Source of the DNA: a virus
Direction: 5' to 3' (one strand)
IMG/VR virus record: IMGVR_UViG_3300025326_000073
Location: 1-45,439 of that record
DNA length: 45,439 nt
The position numbers and the translations under genes are program-made. Positions 37,945 through 45,439 of this stretch are shown piece by piece. The first letter of the stretch is position 1; the number at the start of each line of letters is the position of its first letter. Under the pieces are notes generated by a model, which made no database searches, was not told the origin of the DNA, and worked only from the letters and a program-made list of their open reading frames with translations.

Positions 37945-39443
37945 CCCGCGACGAACTTGAACAGGCTGTCATCCTCAGGGAAGAGTTGGCAAACAGGCGC
38001 ACAACCGACCCATGGTTTCAATGGGAGCCTAAACCGCGGCAGCGTCCGTTTGTCGAAGCTGTGCTAACGCGGCAAGTATCTGAGGTTTGGTTCATCGCGG
38101 CCAACCGTTCCGGAAAGTCCGATGCCGCCGCTTATATTGGGTCGGCCCTGGCGCGGTTCGGTCGCACACCCCCGAAGTGGGGTTACGGGGGGCAAGATGC
38201 CAAACCAACGCGAGGTTGGGTAATTTCGGCCTCGACTACCGCGAGCCGGGATGTCATCCAACCCAAGTTCTTCGACAATGGCATGGCCGCGGCGGAGAAT
38301 CATGCTCCCTTCATTCCGCAGCGCGAACTTGCAAGTTCCTTCAACATCAACGAGCAAACTCTAAAGCTCAAAAACGGTAGCATCATTGAGTTTAAAACTG
38401 CCGAGGCCAAGGTGTTGACGTTTGCCGGGGGTGGTATTGACTGGGTGCTGATTGACGAGGAGTGTCCCAAGCCCCTCTACGATGAATTGGTAATTCGAGT
38501 GAGTGGTGGTCGTCGCTTGTTGGTTATCGGAGCCTGCACTTTGCTGCCGCCGGAAGGTCAGGTTGGCGGGGTATCGTGGATATTCCCCGAAAAGATCAAA
38601 CCTTGGCTTGCCAACCCGAGGGGGGTGGATTTTGAAATCTATGGGTCATCCATCTATGACAACGATTCCATTCTGCCAAGTGAAATTGCTCGTTTGGAAG
38701 CCCGCTACCCTGTAGGCAGTCCTGAACGAGCCATTCGTCTCGACGGTGCATATCTGCCGGGGATGCAAGGCGCGCGGGCGTATCCATCGTTTGATGCTCG
38801 CATCCATGTTAAACCCCAAGAACCCCCGGAGCCACGCCGGCCGATTTGTTGGATTTGGGACTTCAACGTGGAGCCCATGATCAGTCTCATTGGGCAACGT
38901 CGAGATCATGTGTTCCACATTTGGAGGGAATTGGTGCTGGACGAGGGGGACCTCGACCGGATGGTGCAGTATTTTGCCGAAGCTGTTCCAGGGCATGCTG
39001 CCGAAATTTGGGTCTATGGGGATGCGACGGGGCGTAACCGCCATGCTGCCGCGCCGGGAGGTCGCAGTGAATACCAGATCATTTCCAACGCCATGCGAAC
39101 CTATGGCTGTCCAATGCGTCTAAAGGTTGCAGAGGTCAATCCTTTGGTGACTGATCGCATCAACGCTGTAAATAGGGCATTTAGGGACGAAGAAGGAGTA
39201 GCCAGAGTTGAGATTGACCCATCCTGCACGGAGTTGATTGAGGACTTCGAGCAGGTATTACGGGACAACAAGGGCGGCATCAAAAAGACCCGTAATCGAA
39301 AAGACCCTTACTTTCGGCGCACACACACATCAGATGCTTTCGGCTACTGGATAGCTTATGAAGAGCCGGTTCGATCTACTACAATCGGACAGAAGTTGAT
39401 TGCTGCTATCAGGAATCCAGGCTATGCCTTTGGCCGAAAGTAA
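37941..39443 (+). CDS. terL: Terminase large subunit (ATPase and nuclease), 500 aa
   Basis: The ATPase domain has Walker A FIAANRSGKSDAAAYIG (K59, S60) and Walker B IDWVLIDEECP (D172, E173). The RNase H-like nuclease has conserved acids in ICWIWDFNVEP (D307), WVYGDATGRNRHAA (D361) and RRTHTSDAFGYWI (D464). It cuts concatemeric DNA and drives it into the prohead through the portal. Length is typical. Whether packaging is headful or site-specific cannot be decided, but the circular map suits headful packaging. Confidence 0.95.
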   Translation: MTRDELEQAVILREELANRRTTDPWFQWEPKPRQRPFVEAVLTRQVSEVWFIAANRSGKSDAAAYIGSALARFGRTPPKWGYGGQDAKPTRGWVISASTTASRDVIQPKFFDNGMAAAENHAPFIPQRELASSFNINEQTLKLKNGSIIEFKTAEAKVLTFAGGGIDWVLIDEECPKPLYDELVIRVSGGRRLLVIGACTLLPPEGQVGGVSWIFPEKIKPWLANPRGVDFEIYGSSIYDNDSILPSEIARLEARYPVGSPERAIRLDGAYLPGMQGARAYPSFDARIHVKPQEPPEPRRPICWIWDFNVEPMISLIGQRRDHVFHIWRELVLDEGDLDRMVQYFAEAVPGHAAEIWVYGDATGRNRHAAAPGGRSEYQIISNAMRTYGCPMRLKVAEVNPLVTDRINAVNRAFRDEEGVARVEIDPSCTELIEDFEQVLRDNKGGIKKTRNRKDPYFRRTHTSDAFGYWIAYEEPVRSTTIGQKLIAAIRNPGYAFGRK

Positions 39444-39618
39444 GGTGCCGCGGTGCCGAATTTGCGGAAATGTGTTAGGGTTCTGGCATGCACCGATTGG
39501 TGTTTGCACAGATTGTGTTTTCACCCCGAGGGGTTTGCCGAGTGTGAGCATTCCAAATCCTTCATACGGATTTAGTAGAAATGGCCCAAAAGCGTCCAAA
39601 GACCCGCAGCCCGAGTGA
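39424..39618 (+). CDS. Small zinc-ribbon protein, 64 aa
   Basis: ATG 39424 lies inside the end of terL and the frame runs 38 bases into the portal gene. CRICGNVLGFW and CTDCVFTPRG form a four-Cys zinc ribbon, which argues for a real protein. It may be translated by coupling between terL and the portal gene. Function unknown. Confidence 0.6.
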   Translation: MPLAESKVPRCRICGNVLGFWHAPIGVCTDCVFTPRGLPSVSIPNPSYGFSRNGPKASKDPQPE

Positions 39619-41479
39619 AGAGGTCATCCTGCGCACGGTGCGCGAATACCGCAAGGAAGCCTCGGACGCTCGCAAATCTCGAATGAAGCGTAACCGCCTC
39701 AATTGGGATATGTATTATGGAAACCAGGATTGGTCGCACAAGCAAGAAGGACAATCAACGGAGTTCCTCCCAAAGATGTCCGGGGCGGCCGAGCAGATGT
39801 CTGCATTCGTCAAGCGTGCGCTGGTGCAATTTGGGGATTGGTTCAGCATGGAACTGCCGCAGGGTTCTTTCTTGGCCCCTGAGCAGGCTCGGGCAATGCT
39901 TCGCCTGTTTCTTGAAAACATGGCAGTATCGCGCACTCACACTGGCAGCTTCTACACCCTTGTGTCAGACGCCGTGAAACAGGGTTTGATGGAATCCCTG
40001 ATCATATTGAAAGTGCATGGCCAGCACATGCCAACACGGTCGTGGCGCACGGAGCCCGGCGACCGCATTCTTGGCATCCCAGATTCGTTGACTAGCGACG
40101 ATGCCACAGTGTGGCGGTTGCGCATTGACCTCATCCCTTCCGAGGATTATTACCCTGATCCTACTGGCCGGCACCTTTACGAGATTCACAGCGTCGAACG
40201 AGACTACTTCGACGTGTTGGAATCCGCCGAGCAGGGGCTCTATGACAAGTCCGTAGTAGAGAAGATCACTGAGGATTTCCAACGCGAGGACGAGGACAAA
40301 CGCAAGGCTCGTCACAAGGGCCAAGATGAAACGACTCCCATCCGTAATCGCCGCCGCGTTGTCATTGACGAATGTTGGGGCACTCTGCTTGGGCCTGACG
40401 GCCGGCCGGTTGCCACGGATGTCGTGGTTGCAATCGCCAACAATCGGCACGTGATTCGTCCGCCGGAAAATATTCGGGAAGTGTTCTGGCACGGAGAATC
40501 CCCTATCGTTTCCGCTCCTGTCATCCGTGTTCCACACTCCGTCCATCACAAGGCCCTTTACGATGATGCTTCGGGGTTGAATGTGGCCATTAATGAACTC
40601 TACAATTTGATTCTCGACGGTGGTATTGGAAGTGTTTGGGGCGTTCGCCAGGTTCATGCTAATTGGCTTGCCGACCCGAGGCAGATCAGCAATGGAATCC
40701 CCGCAAACGCTACCCTCGTCCTCAATGAAGAGGCCCCGATGGACGGCAAGGTTGTCGAGACTGTGACCACTGGAAAAGTCCCGCCCGAAGCCATGACTGT
40801 GTTGAACCTCGCTGACCGGGAGTTCCAAGCCGCCGTCAAAACCAATGATACCCGACTGGGTTTCTTGCCGCCGCGGGCTGTCAAGGCGACGGAATTGGTG
40901 CAGGCCGAGCAATCCGGGGCGGTCGTCATTGACGGGTTTGCGGCCGACCTCGAAACTGAGATCATGGTGCCGGTGCTGCGCAAGGCATGGATGTGCCTTT
41001 GTCAGTTTGTCGATGACATTCCGTCCGACGACGTGGTGAAGGCCATCGGAACCAGCAATGCGTTCAAGTTGTCCCAAATGAGCGCCGCGCAGAGGTTTGC
41101 GGCGCTCTCGCATGGGCTTGGGTTCAAAGTATCTGGGTTGACGAACACGTTGTCGAAGGCCCGAGACTTCCAACGCATCATGGCATTGATGCAGGGTATT
41201 GCTTCGACGCCGCCCTTATTGGAGGCTTTCATTCGGCGCATGAGTGCTGACAAGACCCTTGACACTTTGATGCGCGCCCTCAACATCAACCCGGAATCTC
41301 TCCAGATGACGGAGGACGAGCAGAAGGAAATGCCGGCGAAGCTCGCACGCATGGCGATGTTGCAGCAGATGATGCCGCCAGGTGGTGGTAGTCCGCCCAA
41401 CTCAGATGGTGGCGGGGATGCAATGTCCGGGATGAGGTCTGAGATCAATCAAAACGCCGAACCCACACAGGGGTTCTAA
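39581..41479 (+). CDS. Portal protein, 632 aa
   Basis: Large, mostly helical protein after terL. Features common in portals of P22-like size: an N-terminal stretch RTVREYRKEASDARKSRMKR, a wing-like region with WDMYYGNQDWSH, PSEDYYPDPTG and the stem region VHHKALYDDASGLNVAINEL, then a helical C-terminal barrel-like region. The last 40 residues are Met/Gly/Pro-rich (QQMMPPGGG). Twelve copies probably form the DNA channel and the terminase dock. Confidence 0.87.
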   Translation: MAQKRPKTRSPSEEVILRTVREYRKEASDARKSRMKRNRLNWDMYYGNQDWSHKQEGQSTEFLPKMSGAAEQMSAFVKRALVQFGDWFSMELPQGSFLAPEQARAMLRLFLENMAVSRTHTGSFYTLVSDAVKQGLMESLIILKVHGQHMPTRSWRTEPGDRILGIPDSLTSDDATVWRLRIDLIPSEDYYPDPTGRHLYEIHSVERDYFDVLESAEQGLYDKSVVEKITEDFQREDEDKRKARHKGQDETTPIRNRRRVVIDECWGTLLGPDGRPVATDVVVAIANNRHVIRPPENIREVFWHGESPIVSAPVIRVPHSVHHKALYDDASGLNVAINELYNLILDGGIGSVWGVRQVHANWLADPRQISNGIPANATLVLNEEAPMDGKVVETVTTGKVPPEAMTVLNLADREFQAAVKTNDTRLGFLPPRAVKATELVQAEQSGAVVIDGFAADLETEIMVPVLRKAWMCLCQFVDDIPSDDVVKAIGTSNAFKLSQMSAAQRFAALSHGLGFKVSGLTNTLSKARDFQRIMALMQGIASTPPLLEAFIRRMSADKTLDTLMRALNINPESLQMTEDEQKEMPAKLARMAMLQQMMPPGGGSPPNSDGGGDAMSGMRSEINQNAEPTQGF

Positions 41480-41493
41480 TTGGAGAAATTACT

Positions 41494-41718
41494 ATGATGC
41501 ATGAAACACCGTCTATGCCTCATGACTACGAAGCCAAATATGATCTTGAAACTATCGAACGGGCAAATGAAATCAAAGCGGACGCAAGTCGCATGTCCCG
41601 TGTCAAAGCCTACGCCAAAGAGCAGGCCGCCAAGATGGCCAAGATTGCAGGTTATCCCCATTCTACCGAGGCCGCCATGGAATCCATGATGCAGGAAGGT
41701 CATAGGAAGTTGAAGTGA
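41494..41718 (+). CDS. Small head-region protein, 74 aa
   Basis: ATG 41494 follows GGAG. Acidic N-terminus and a Lys/Ala-rich helix (RVKAYAKEQAAKMAKIAGYP). Stop overlaps the next start (TGATG). Function unknown; it may assist prohead assembly. Confidence 0.68.
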   Translation: MMHETPSMPHDYEAKYDLETIERANEIKADASRMSRVKAYAKEQAAKMAKIAGYPHSTEAAMESMMQEGHRKLK

Positions 41719-41900
41719 TGGGACCGAAATCCAAGGGTATCTTGAAAATGTCCTTCTCGGAGGTTTTCGCCAAAACCCCAAAAGCTGTCAAGCGCACCGC
41801 TCGCAAGTTCGGGGAGAAACGCGCCAAAAAGCAGAGAATTGCTATTGCGCTTAACAAGGCTCGACGTGCCGGAGCCCGTATTCCAAAACCCCGGAGCTAA
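41718..41900 (+). CDS. Small very basic head-region protein, 60 aa
   Basis: ATG 41718 is chosen over GTG 41715. Strongly Lys/Arg-rich (AVKRTARKFGEKRAKKQRIA, ARIPKPRS). Could bind DNA in the head or act as a small assembly factor. Similar basic proteins stand next to portals in many phages. Confidence 0.66.
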   Translation: MGPKSKGILKMSFSEVFAKTPKAVKRTARKFGEKRAKKQRIAIALNKARRAGARIPKPRS

Positions 41901-41903
41901 TCT

Positions 41904-42131
41904 ATGCTATCCCCTGCCTATATCAAATCCATTGAGGACTGGCTCAAGTGGTATAATGAGCACCACAACCAGTTGAAATCCGGTCCGCTTGACCGTCGAG
42001 TTGAGTTTCTCGAAAAGGGGATTCGGGGATGCTTTATTATCCTGGCCGGCCTCACGTATGAAGTCGAACGGGTGGATATCGGGGCGCAAGCTAAAGAACG
42101 CAAGCTCATTCTTCCGGTTTCATTCCGATGA
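41904..42131 (+). CDS. Small head-region protein, 75 aa
   Basis: Helical N-terminus (YIKSIEDWLKWYNEHHNQLK) then a charged segment and LTYEVERVDIGAQAKERKL. The stop overlaps the next ATG (ATGA). Function unknown. Confidence 0.64.
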   Translation: MLSPAYIKSIEDWLKWYNEHHNQLKSGPLDRRVEFLEKGIRGCFIILAGLTYEVERVDIGAQAKERKLILPVSFR

Positions 42132-42376
42132 AGCTACGTGATCTTGATGCCATCACGCAAACTCAAGACATCGTGCAGTCTCGCGCCCCGGAACTTCTGC
42201 GCGCTGAGGAGGTCAAGGTAATCAATGAGTTGGTAAGTGCTTACAACTCCGGCAAGTTGCAAGATCGAGACGCTGCGGTGGGTATTGGCACAATTGCCCG
42301 TATTCGGCGTGTTTACAATAACATGCAGCGCACCATCACCCAGGGAATTGACGCAGGCCATAAACTTTCGAGGTAG
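42128..42376 (+). CDS. Hypothetical head-region protein, 82 aa
   Basis: Mostly helical (RAPELLRAEEVKVINELVSA, IARIRRVYNNMQRTITQGID). It precedes the scaffold gene and may be a small assembly factor. No family recognised. Confidence 0.63.
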   Translation: MKLRDLDAITQTQDIVQSRAPELLRAEEVKVINELVSAYNSGKLQDRDAAVGIGTIARIRRVYNNMQRTITQGIDAGHKLSR

Positions 42377-42379
42377 TCC

Positions 42380-43099
42380 ATGTCCGAACCAACCGTATCC
42401 ACAGGTGAGTTGAATACCGACATCCCCATGGCGGCAACGCTGACCAGCCAAACAGAGGTTGAAGTCACTCTCGGCGACAAGTCCTTCAAAGTGTCCAAAG
42501 AAGTCGCAGACGCACTGACCGCGGTTCAAAAAGCTTCGGGGGAGTCTGTTGAAACTCTGACATCTAAAGTGGAGGAGTTGGAAGCGGCCATCAAAGCGGC
42601 CAAGCAGACGCCCGCCCCCGCTGGCGAGGAGGAGTTGGACGTAAATCAATTGTTCGTCAACCCGAAGAAGTTCCTTGACGAGTATGCGGCTAAGATCAAA
42701 GCCGATCTCGTAACCGCCTACACCCAAACGACCAATCAAGACAAATTCTGGCAAGCCTTCTACGAGAAACATGCCGATCTCAAGTCCCATGACTTCTACG
42801 TTAAGGCAGTTTTATCCCGTGAAATGAAAGGGTTATCCAGCTTGAGCGTCGAAAAAGCCATCGACAAGTTGGGGGACACTGTTAAGGGTGAACTCCTCAA
42901 ACTGAGTGGGAAGTCCAGCAAAGGCGGCAAACCCACAACCGAAGGGGGAACTGAACATGTGGTTCGAGAGTCCAAGGAGGATGATAGTGAGGACTCACCT
43001 ACCGAACCCAAACCCGGTGGGGGGCTGGTTGGGTTACTTAAAGCCCGGCGCGAAGCCCGCAGACAAGGTTCCACACTTCAAGCCCGCGTTAAACATTAG
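42380..43099 (+). CDS. Putative capsid scaffold protein, 239 aa
   Basis: An acidic, Thr/Glu-rich N-terminus, coiled-coil-like helix (ESVETLTSKVEELEAAIKAA), a helical centre and a basic C-terminal tail (LLKARREARRQG), the standard layout of scaffolds that bind the capsid protein. It lies between portal and major capsid genes, the usual scaffold position. No protease motif is seen. Confidence 0.78.
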   Translation: MSEPTVSTGELNTDIPMAATLTSQTEVEVTLGDKSFKVSKEVADALTAVQKASGESVETLTSKVEELEAAIKAAKQTPAPAGEEELDVNQLFVNPKKFLDEYAAKIKADLVTAYTQTTNQDKFWQAFYEKHADLKSHDFYVKAVLSREMKGLSSLSVEKAIDKLGDTVKGELLKLSGKSSKGGKPTTEGGTEHVVRESKEDDSEDSPTEPKPGGGLVGLLKARREARRQGSTLQARVKH

Positions 43100-43110
43100 G
43101 GAGTTTCTGA

Positions 43111-44058
43111 ATGGCACAATTCCAATGGCAATTTGATGCGCCTACTGGTGTATTCAAAAACCATGCACTCTCCGCGCAGCTTTACAAAGTTGCCGTGGAA
43201 GATGCTGTTTTTATGGATCACGTCAAACCCGTTGAAGGTTTCGGCAAGAAGATGGGTGAGAATGTGACCCTGAAACGAGTCTCCGCGGTCGCCGAACCGA
43301 CCAGCATTGATCTGGTGGAGGGTGTTGACATCCCCGAAGATACCTTTGCGCTTTCCACGAAGGGTATTACTGTCGGGGAAATCGGCCGTTCTGTGCCGTT
43401 TACGTCTTTTGCCGAGGATTTGTCCTCGCTTGACCTGGAAAATTCCATCCAGAGCGAGTTGAGACGGCAAATGACTCTTGGCCTTGATACCAAGGTGGCT
43501 TCGGCCTTCCGTGGCTCCAACACGAAAATCAAGTATGCCATTACGGGGTTGGCGACCAACAACATCACCACGAATGGCACCTTTGGCGCAACCTCCAGCG
43601 CGAACATGAACGTGTTCCACGCGGAAGAAATCCGGGATTATCTCTACGATACTCTCCGGGCTCCTACGGTTGGTGGGGATTACATCGGCATTTTCCGCAC
43701 CCTTGGCATCCGTGGTCTCAAGCGTGACCCGGATTGGGAAGAGTGGCACAAGTATACCGACCCGACGGTCAAGTTCAATTCGGAAGTTGGGCGGATTGAA
43801 GGTATTCGCTTCATCGAAACCAATCACGCCAATGCCCTCCGCAAAGTCGGCACTTCATCTGTTCTCGGAGAAGGGGTTGTGTTTGGAGAAGATTCAGTTG
43901 CAATGGCGGAAGCCCAGACCCCGGAACTTCGGGCTGGCATGCCGCGAGACCTCGGCCGCTCGAAACTCGTCGGCTGGTATGGCATTCTGGCCTTCGACGT
44001 GGTTTGGGATACCGGCAATGCCGGCCAAGCCCGTATCGTCCACGTCGGCAGTCTATAA
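43111..44058 (+). CDS. Major capsid protein (N4 gp56-like, HK97 fold), 315 aa
   Basis: GITVGEIGRSVPFTSFAEDL, then a long helix (LENSIQSELRRQMTLGLDTK), GIFRTLGIRGLKRDPDWEEW with HKYTDP, and GRIEGIRFIETNHANAL are the expected segments of the N4 gp56 capsid family (E-loop, spine helix, P-domain strand, A-domain). It has the common length for this family and no N-terminal delta domain, in agreement with a separate scaffold. It forms the icosahedral shell. Confidence 0.88.
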   Translation: MAQFQWQFDAPTGVFKNHALSAQLYKVAVEDAVFMDHVKPVEGFGKKMGENVTLKRVSAVAEPTSIDLVEGVDIPEDTFALSTKGITVGEIGRSVPFTSFAEDLSSLDLENSIQSELRRQMTLGLDTKVASAFRGSNTKIKYAITGLATNNITTNGTFGATSSANMNVFHAEEIRDYLYDTLRAPTVGGDYIGIFRTLGIRGLKRDPDWEEWHKYTDPTVKFNSEVGRIEGIRFIETNHANALRKVGTSSVLGEGVVFGEDSVAMAEAQTPELRAGMPRDLGRSKLVGWYGILAFDVVWDTGNAGQARIVHVGSL

Positions 44059-44072
44059 GATAGGAGCGCGTA

Positions 44073-44489
44073 ATGTATAGACCTTTACTTGATGTCGAAC
44101 TTTTCGACGCCGCAATTACGAGCACGGGAGAGAAGGGGGATTACTGCCCTGGCTCTCATGCCGTAATCGTCCGCGAAATCAATGCCGTTGTGGTCGAAAC
44201 CTTAGCAACCACGACCAATGCGGTATTGGCAATTCGCAAGCAATCCACCGCGGGTTCGACTGCGACAACCGATCGCACCTTGATCGACACGATCACAATT
44301 CCAGGCGGGACTGCCGCGGGCAAATCCTACTACGTTACCGGGTTGAACGTGCAAGTGAGCCCTGGAGAAGAGTTGAATGTGGTTGTAACAACCGCCGCAA
44401 CTTCGACGGGGATCACAAAGTGCGTAGCCCGGCTGGATTATGTTCCTGATGTGCCGGCGAACTTCGCTAACAAAGTCCTCAGCGCGTAA
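44073..44489 (+). CDS. Putative capsid-decoration or head-stabilising protein, 138 aa
   Basis: ATG 44073 follows AGGAG. A beta-rich, Thr/Val-rich protein (INAVVVETLATTTNAVLAIR, SYYVTGLNVQVSPGEELNVV) placed immediately after the capsid gene, as decoration proteins often are. No family is recognised. Confidence 0.68.
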   Translation: MYRPLLDVELFDAAITSTGEKGDYCPGSHAVIVREINAVVVETLATTTNAVLAIRKQSTAGSTATTDRTLIDTITIPGGTAAGKSYYVTGLNVQVSPGEELNVVVTTAATSTGITKCVARLDYVPDVPANFANKVLSA

Positions 44490-44492
44490 CGC

Positions 44493-45179
44493 ATGGATTG
44501 GCGACATCCAACAGGGAGAACACCGAAACACGTAGCAGTAGTCGCCTTGGGGCCAAGCAGGGCGAATTACATCAGCCAAGCCACCAGCCACACTCCGCCG
44601 GTCAACCCTGACGAAGTGTGGACGGTGAATACCGCGGTGCGGTGGCTACAGCATGACGTTTGCTTCCTCATGGACGACATGCATGAATTTGCCAAGCACT
44701 TCCCCGAGTATGGCGCGGCGATGCGGAAGGCCCAGTCGCCAATTTTGACGAGTGTGGCGTATCCAGAGTTTCCGAAGGCCGTTGCGTATCCGTTGGCTGA
44801 GGTTTTAAACAACGGCACGGGGCGGCTGTATTTTAACAACAGCGGGCCTTACATTATTGCGTATGCCTTGCTGATTGGAGTTGAGAAGTTGTCGTTGTTC
44901 GGGCTGGATTATTCGTTCCCCGGCTCGGATGCAAGAGAAAATGGGAGAGGGAGCGTAGAATACTGGATTGGGGTTGCGGAAGCGCGGGGGATGCAAGTGG
45001 ATATCACCAAAGATTCCACCCTCTGCGATACCAACCGTGGTCTCTGCTTCTACGGCTACATTCGCCAGCCGGTTATCACTGAGCGACCCTCGGACACCCC
45101 AGGTAAGATTGTGCGGCCGAATCTCGACCGCCTGTCCGACTACCGGGGTGTTACGGAGTTGGAAAACGTAGTTAGATAG
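44493..45179 (+). CDS. DUF115-like Rossmann-fold phage protein, 228 aa
   Basis: AVVALGPSRANYISQATSHT opens like proteins with a DUF115/6-hydroxymethylpterin-type Rossmann loop, DEVWTVNTAVRWL and CFLMDDMHEFAKHF give the family's Asp-rich segment, and YIIAYALLIGVEKLSLFGLD matches the later strand-helix. Such genes lie in head-tail regions of various phages. Whether it acts as a glycosyltransferase-like enzyme or a structural factor is unknown. Confidence 0.68.
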   Translation: MDWRHPTGRTPKHVAVVALGPSRANYISQATSHTPPVNPDEVWTVNTAVRWLQHDVCFLMDDMHEFAKHFPEYGAAMRKAQSPILTSVAYPEFPKAVAYPLAEVLNNGTGRLYFNNSGPYIIAYALLIGVEKLSLFGLDYSFPGSDARENGRGSVEYWIGVAEARGMQVDITKDSTLCDTNRGLCFYGYIRQPVITERPSDTPGKIVRPNLDRLSDYRGVTELENVVR

Positions 45180-45192
45180 CGAGGAAACTGAA

Positions 45193-45439
45193 ATGACTGC
45201 ACTTGTTGCTGCTGATGTCACCATCACGGTTGAAGAACGCAATATCGCCCACAAGAAACGGCGCAATCGCGTCAAGATTGCTTTTGGGGATGGTGCATTG
45301 ACCTATCCTGCCAGTGGAGTTCCCCTTCCCACATTTGCATCCTTCGGGATGGTGCGGAACATTGATTACCTGACGGTGTTTGATGAAAATGATGCCGTGG
45401 GGATTCTCTGGAAATACGACAAAGACAACCACAAATTGC
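45193..45439 (+). CDS. Structural protein, N-terminal part (continues at base 12)
   Basis: ATG 45193 follows GAGGAAACTG. The N-terminus (MTALVAADVTITVEERNIAH, then RNRVKIAFGDGALTYPASG) is the beginning of the protein whose other part is at 12-1292; the first 52 codons precede the internal ATG at position 45. The reading frame is unbroken through the terminal repeat. The full product is about 467 aa, virion-associated by position. Confidence 0.85.
   Translation, partial: MTALVAADVTITVEERNIAHKKRRNRVKIAFGDGALTYPASGVPLPTFASFGMVRNIDYLTVFDENDAVGILWKYDKDNHKL
45314..45439. repeat. Terminal direct repeat, right copy
   Basis: Exact copy of bases 10-135. Collapsing the copies gives a circle of about 45,304 bp. 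Confidence 0.93.

Noticed and set aside
39965-41173. Long antisense frame of 402 codons within the portal gene
   Set aside because: No recognisable features; the portal frame is supported by synteny and sequence pattern.
1-45439. Temperate lifestyle
   Set aside because: No integrase, transposase, CI-like repressor or attachment-site pair was recognised; the excisionase-like HTH alone is not enough.

Overview
The window is an essentially complete, circularly permuted genome of a tailed bacteriophage, most probably short-tailed (podovirus-like). Bases 10-135 reappear exactly at 45314-45439, so the sequence closes into a circle of about 45,304 bp. The gene that spans the junction is split over the two ends. 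The evidence for a podovirus is a large terminase, a P22-size portal, a scaffold, an HK97-fold capsid protein of the N4 gp56 type, a head-tail adaptor, a nozzle-like protein, tail-fibre proteins and three large probable DNA-ejection proteins, with no tape measure, tail tube or sheath gene. No integrase, CI-type repressor or phage RNA polymerase is visible, so a lytic phage using host RNA polymerase is likely. A GTA-type three-TM holin and an M15 peptidase suggest a Gram-negative, perhaps proteobacterial host, but the host cannot be named from the sequence.

Layout. The late block is on the + strand and runs 36.5 kb -> end -> start -> 16.07 kb. It holds an HTH regulator, packaging genes (37.5-39.4 kb), portal, scaffold and capsid (39.6-44.1 kb), a DUF115-like protein, adhesion or decoration proteins (45.2 kb, through the junction, to 5.2 kb), adaptor and nozzle (5.2-8.3 kb), tail fibre (8.8-10.2 kb), a lysis/membrane cluster (10.2-11.3 kb) and ejection proteins (11.7-16.1 kb). 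The early block is on the - strand and runs from 36.06 kb down to 16.06 kb. At its 5' end (36.06-29.9 kb) are many small, tightly overlapping genes of unknown function, including a SprT-like metalloprotein and two repeat proteins. Next come recombination genes (Fe-S PD-(D/E)XK nuclease, Sak4-like ATPase, ssDNA-binding-like protein), a nucleotidyltransferase, an M15 endolysin-like peptidase, a uracil-DNA glycosylase/proofreading-exonuclease fusion, a separate family A polymerase, a Met-type tRNA, a DUF3987-type helicase, a dATP/dGTP diphosphohydrolase-like protein, an HExxH protein and a DEDD exonuclease.

The two blocks diverge from a 410-bp control region (36059-36468) and converge at 16062-16065 with overlapping 3' ends. 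A 16-bp palindrome related to TGTCGAAATTTCGACA occurs in this control region, in a five-copy array inside the HTH gene and in the only large gap of the early block. This suggests a phage operator system controlled by the HTH protein. At least five genes shorter than 60 codons, four of them single membrane segments, are joined to their neighbours by start/stop overlaps.
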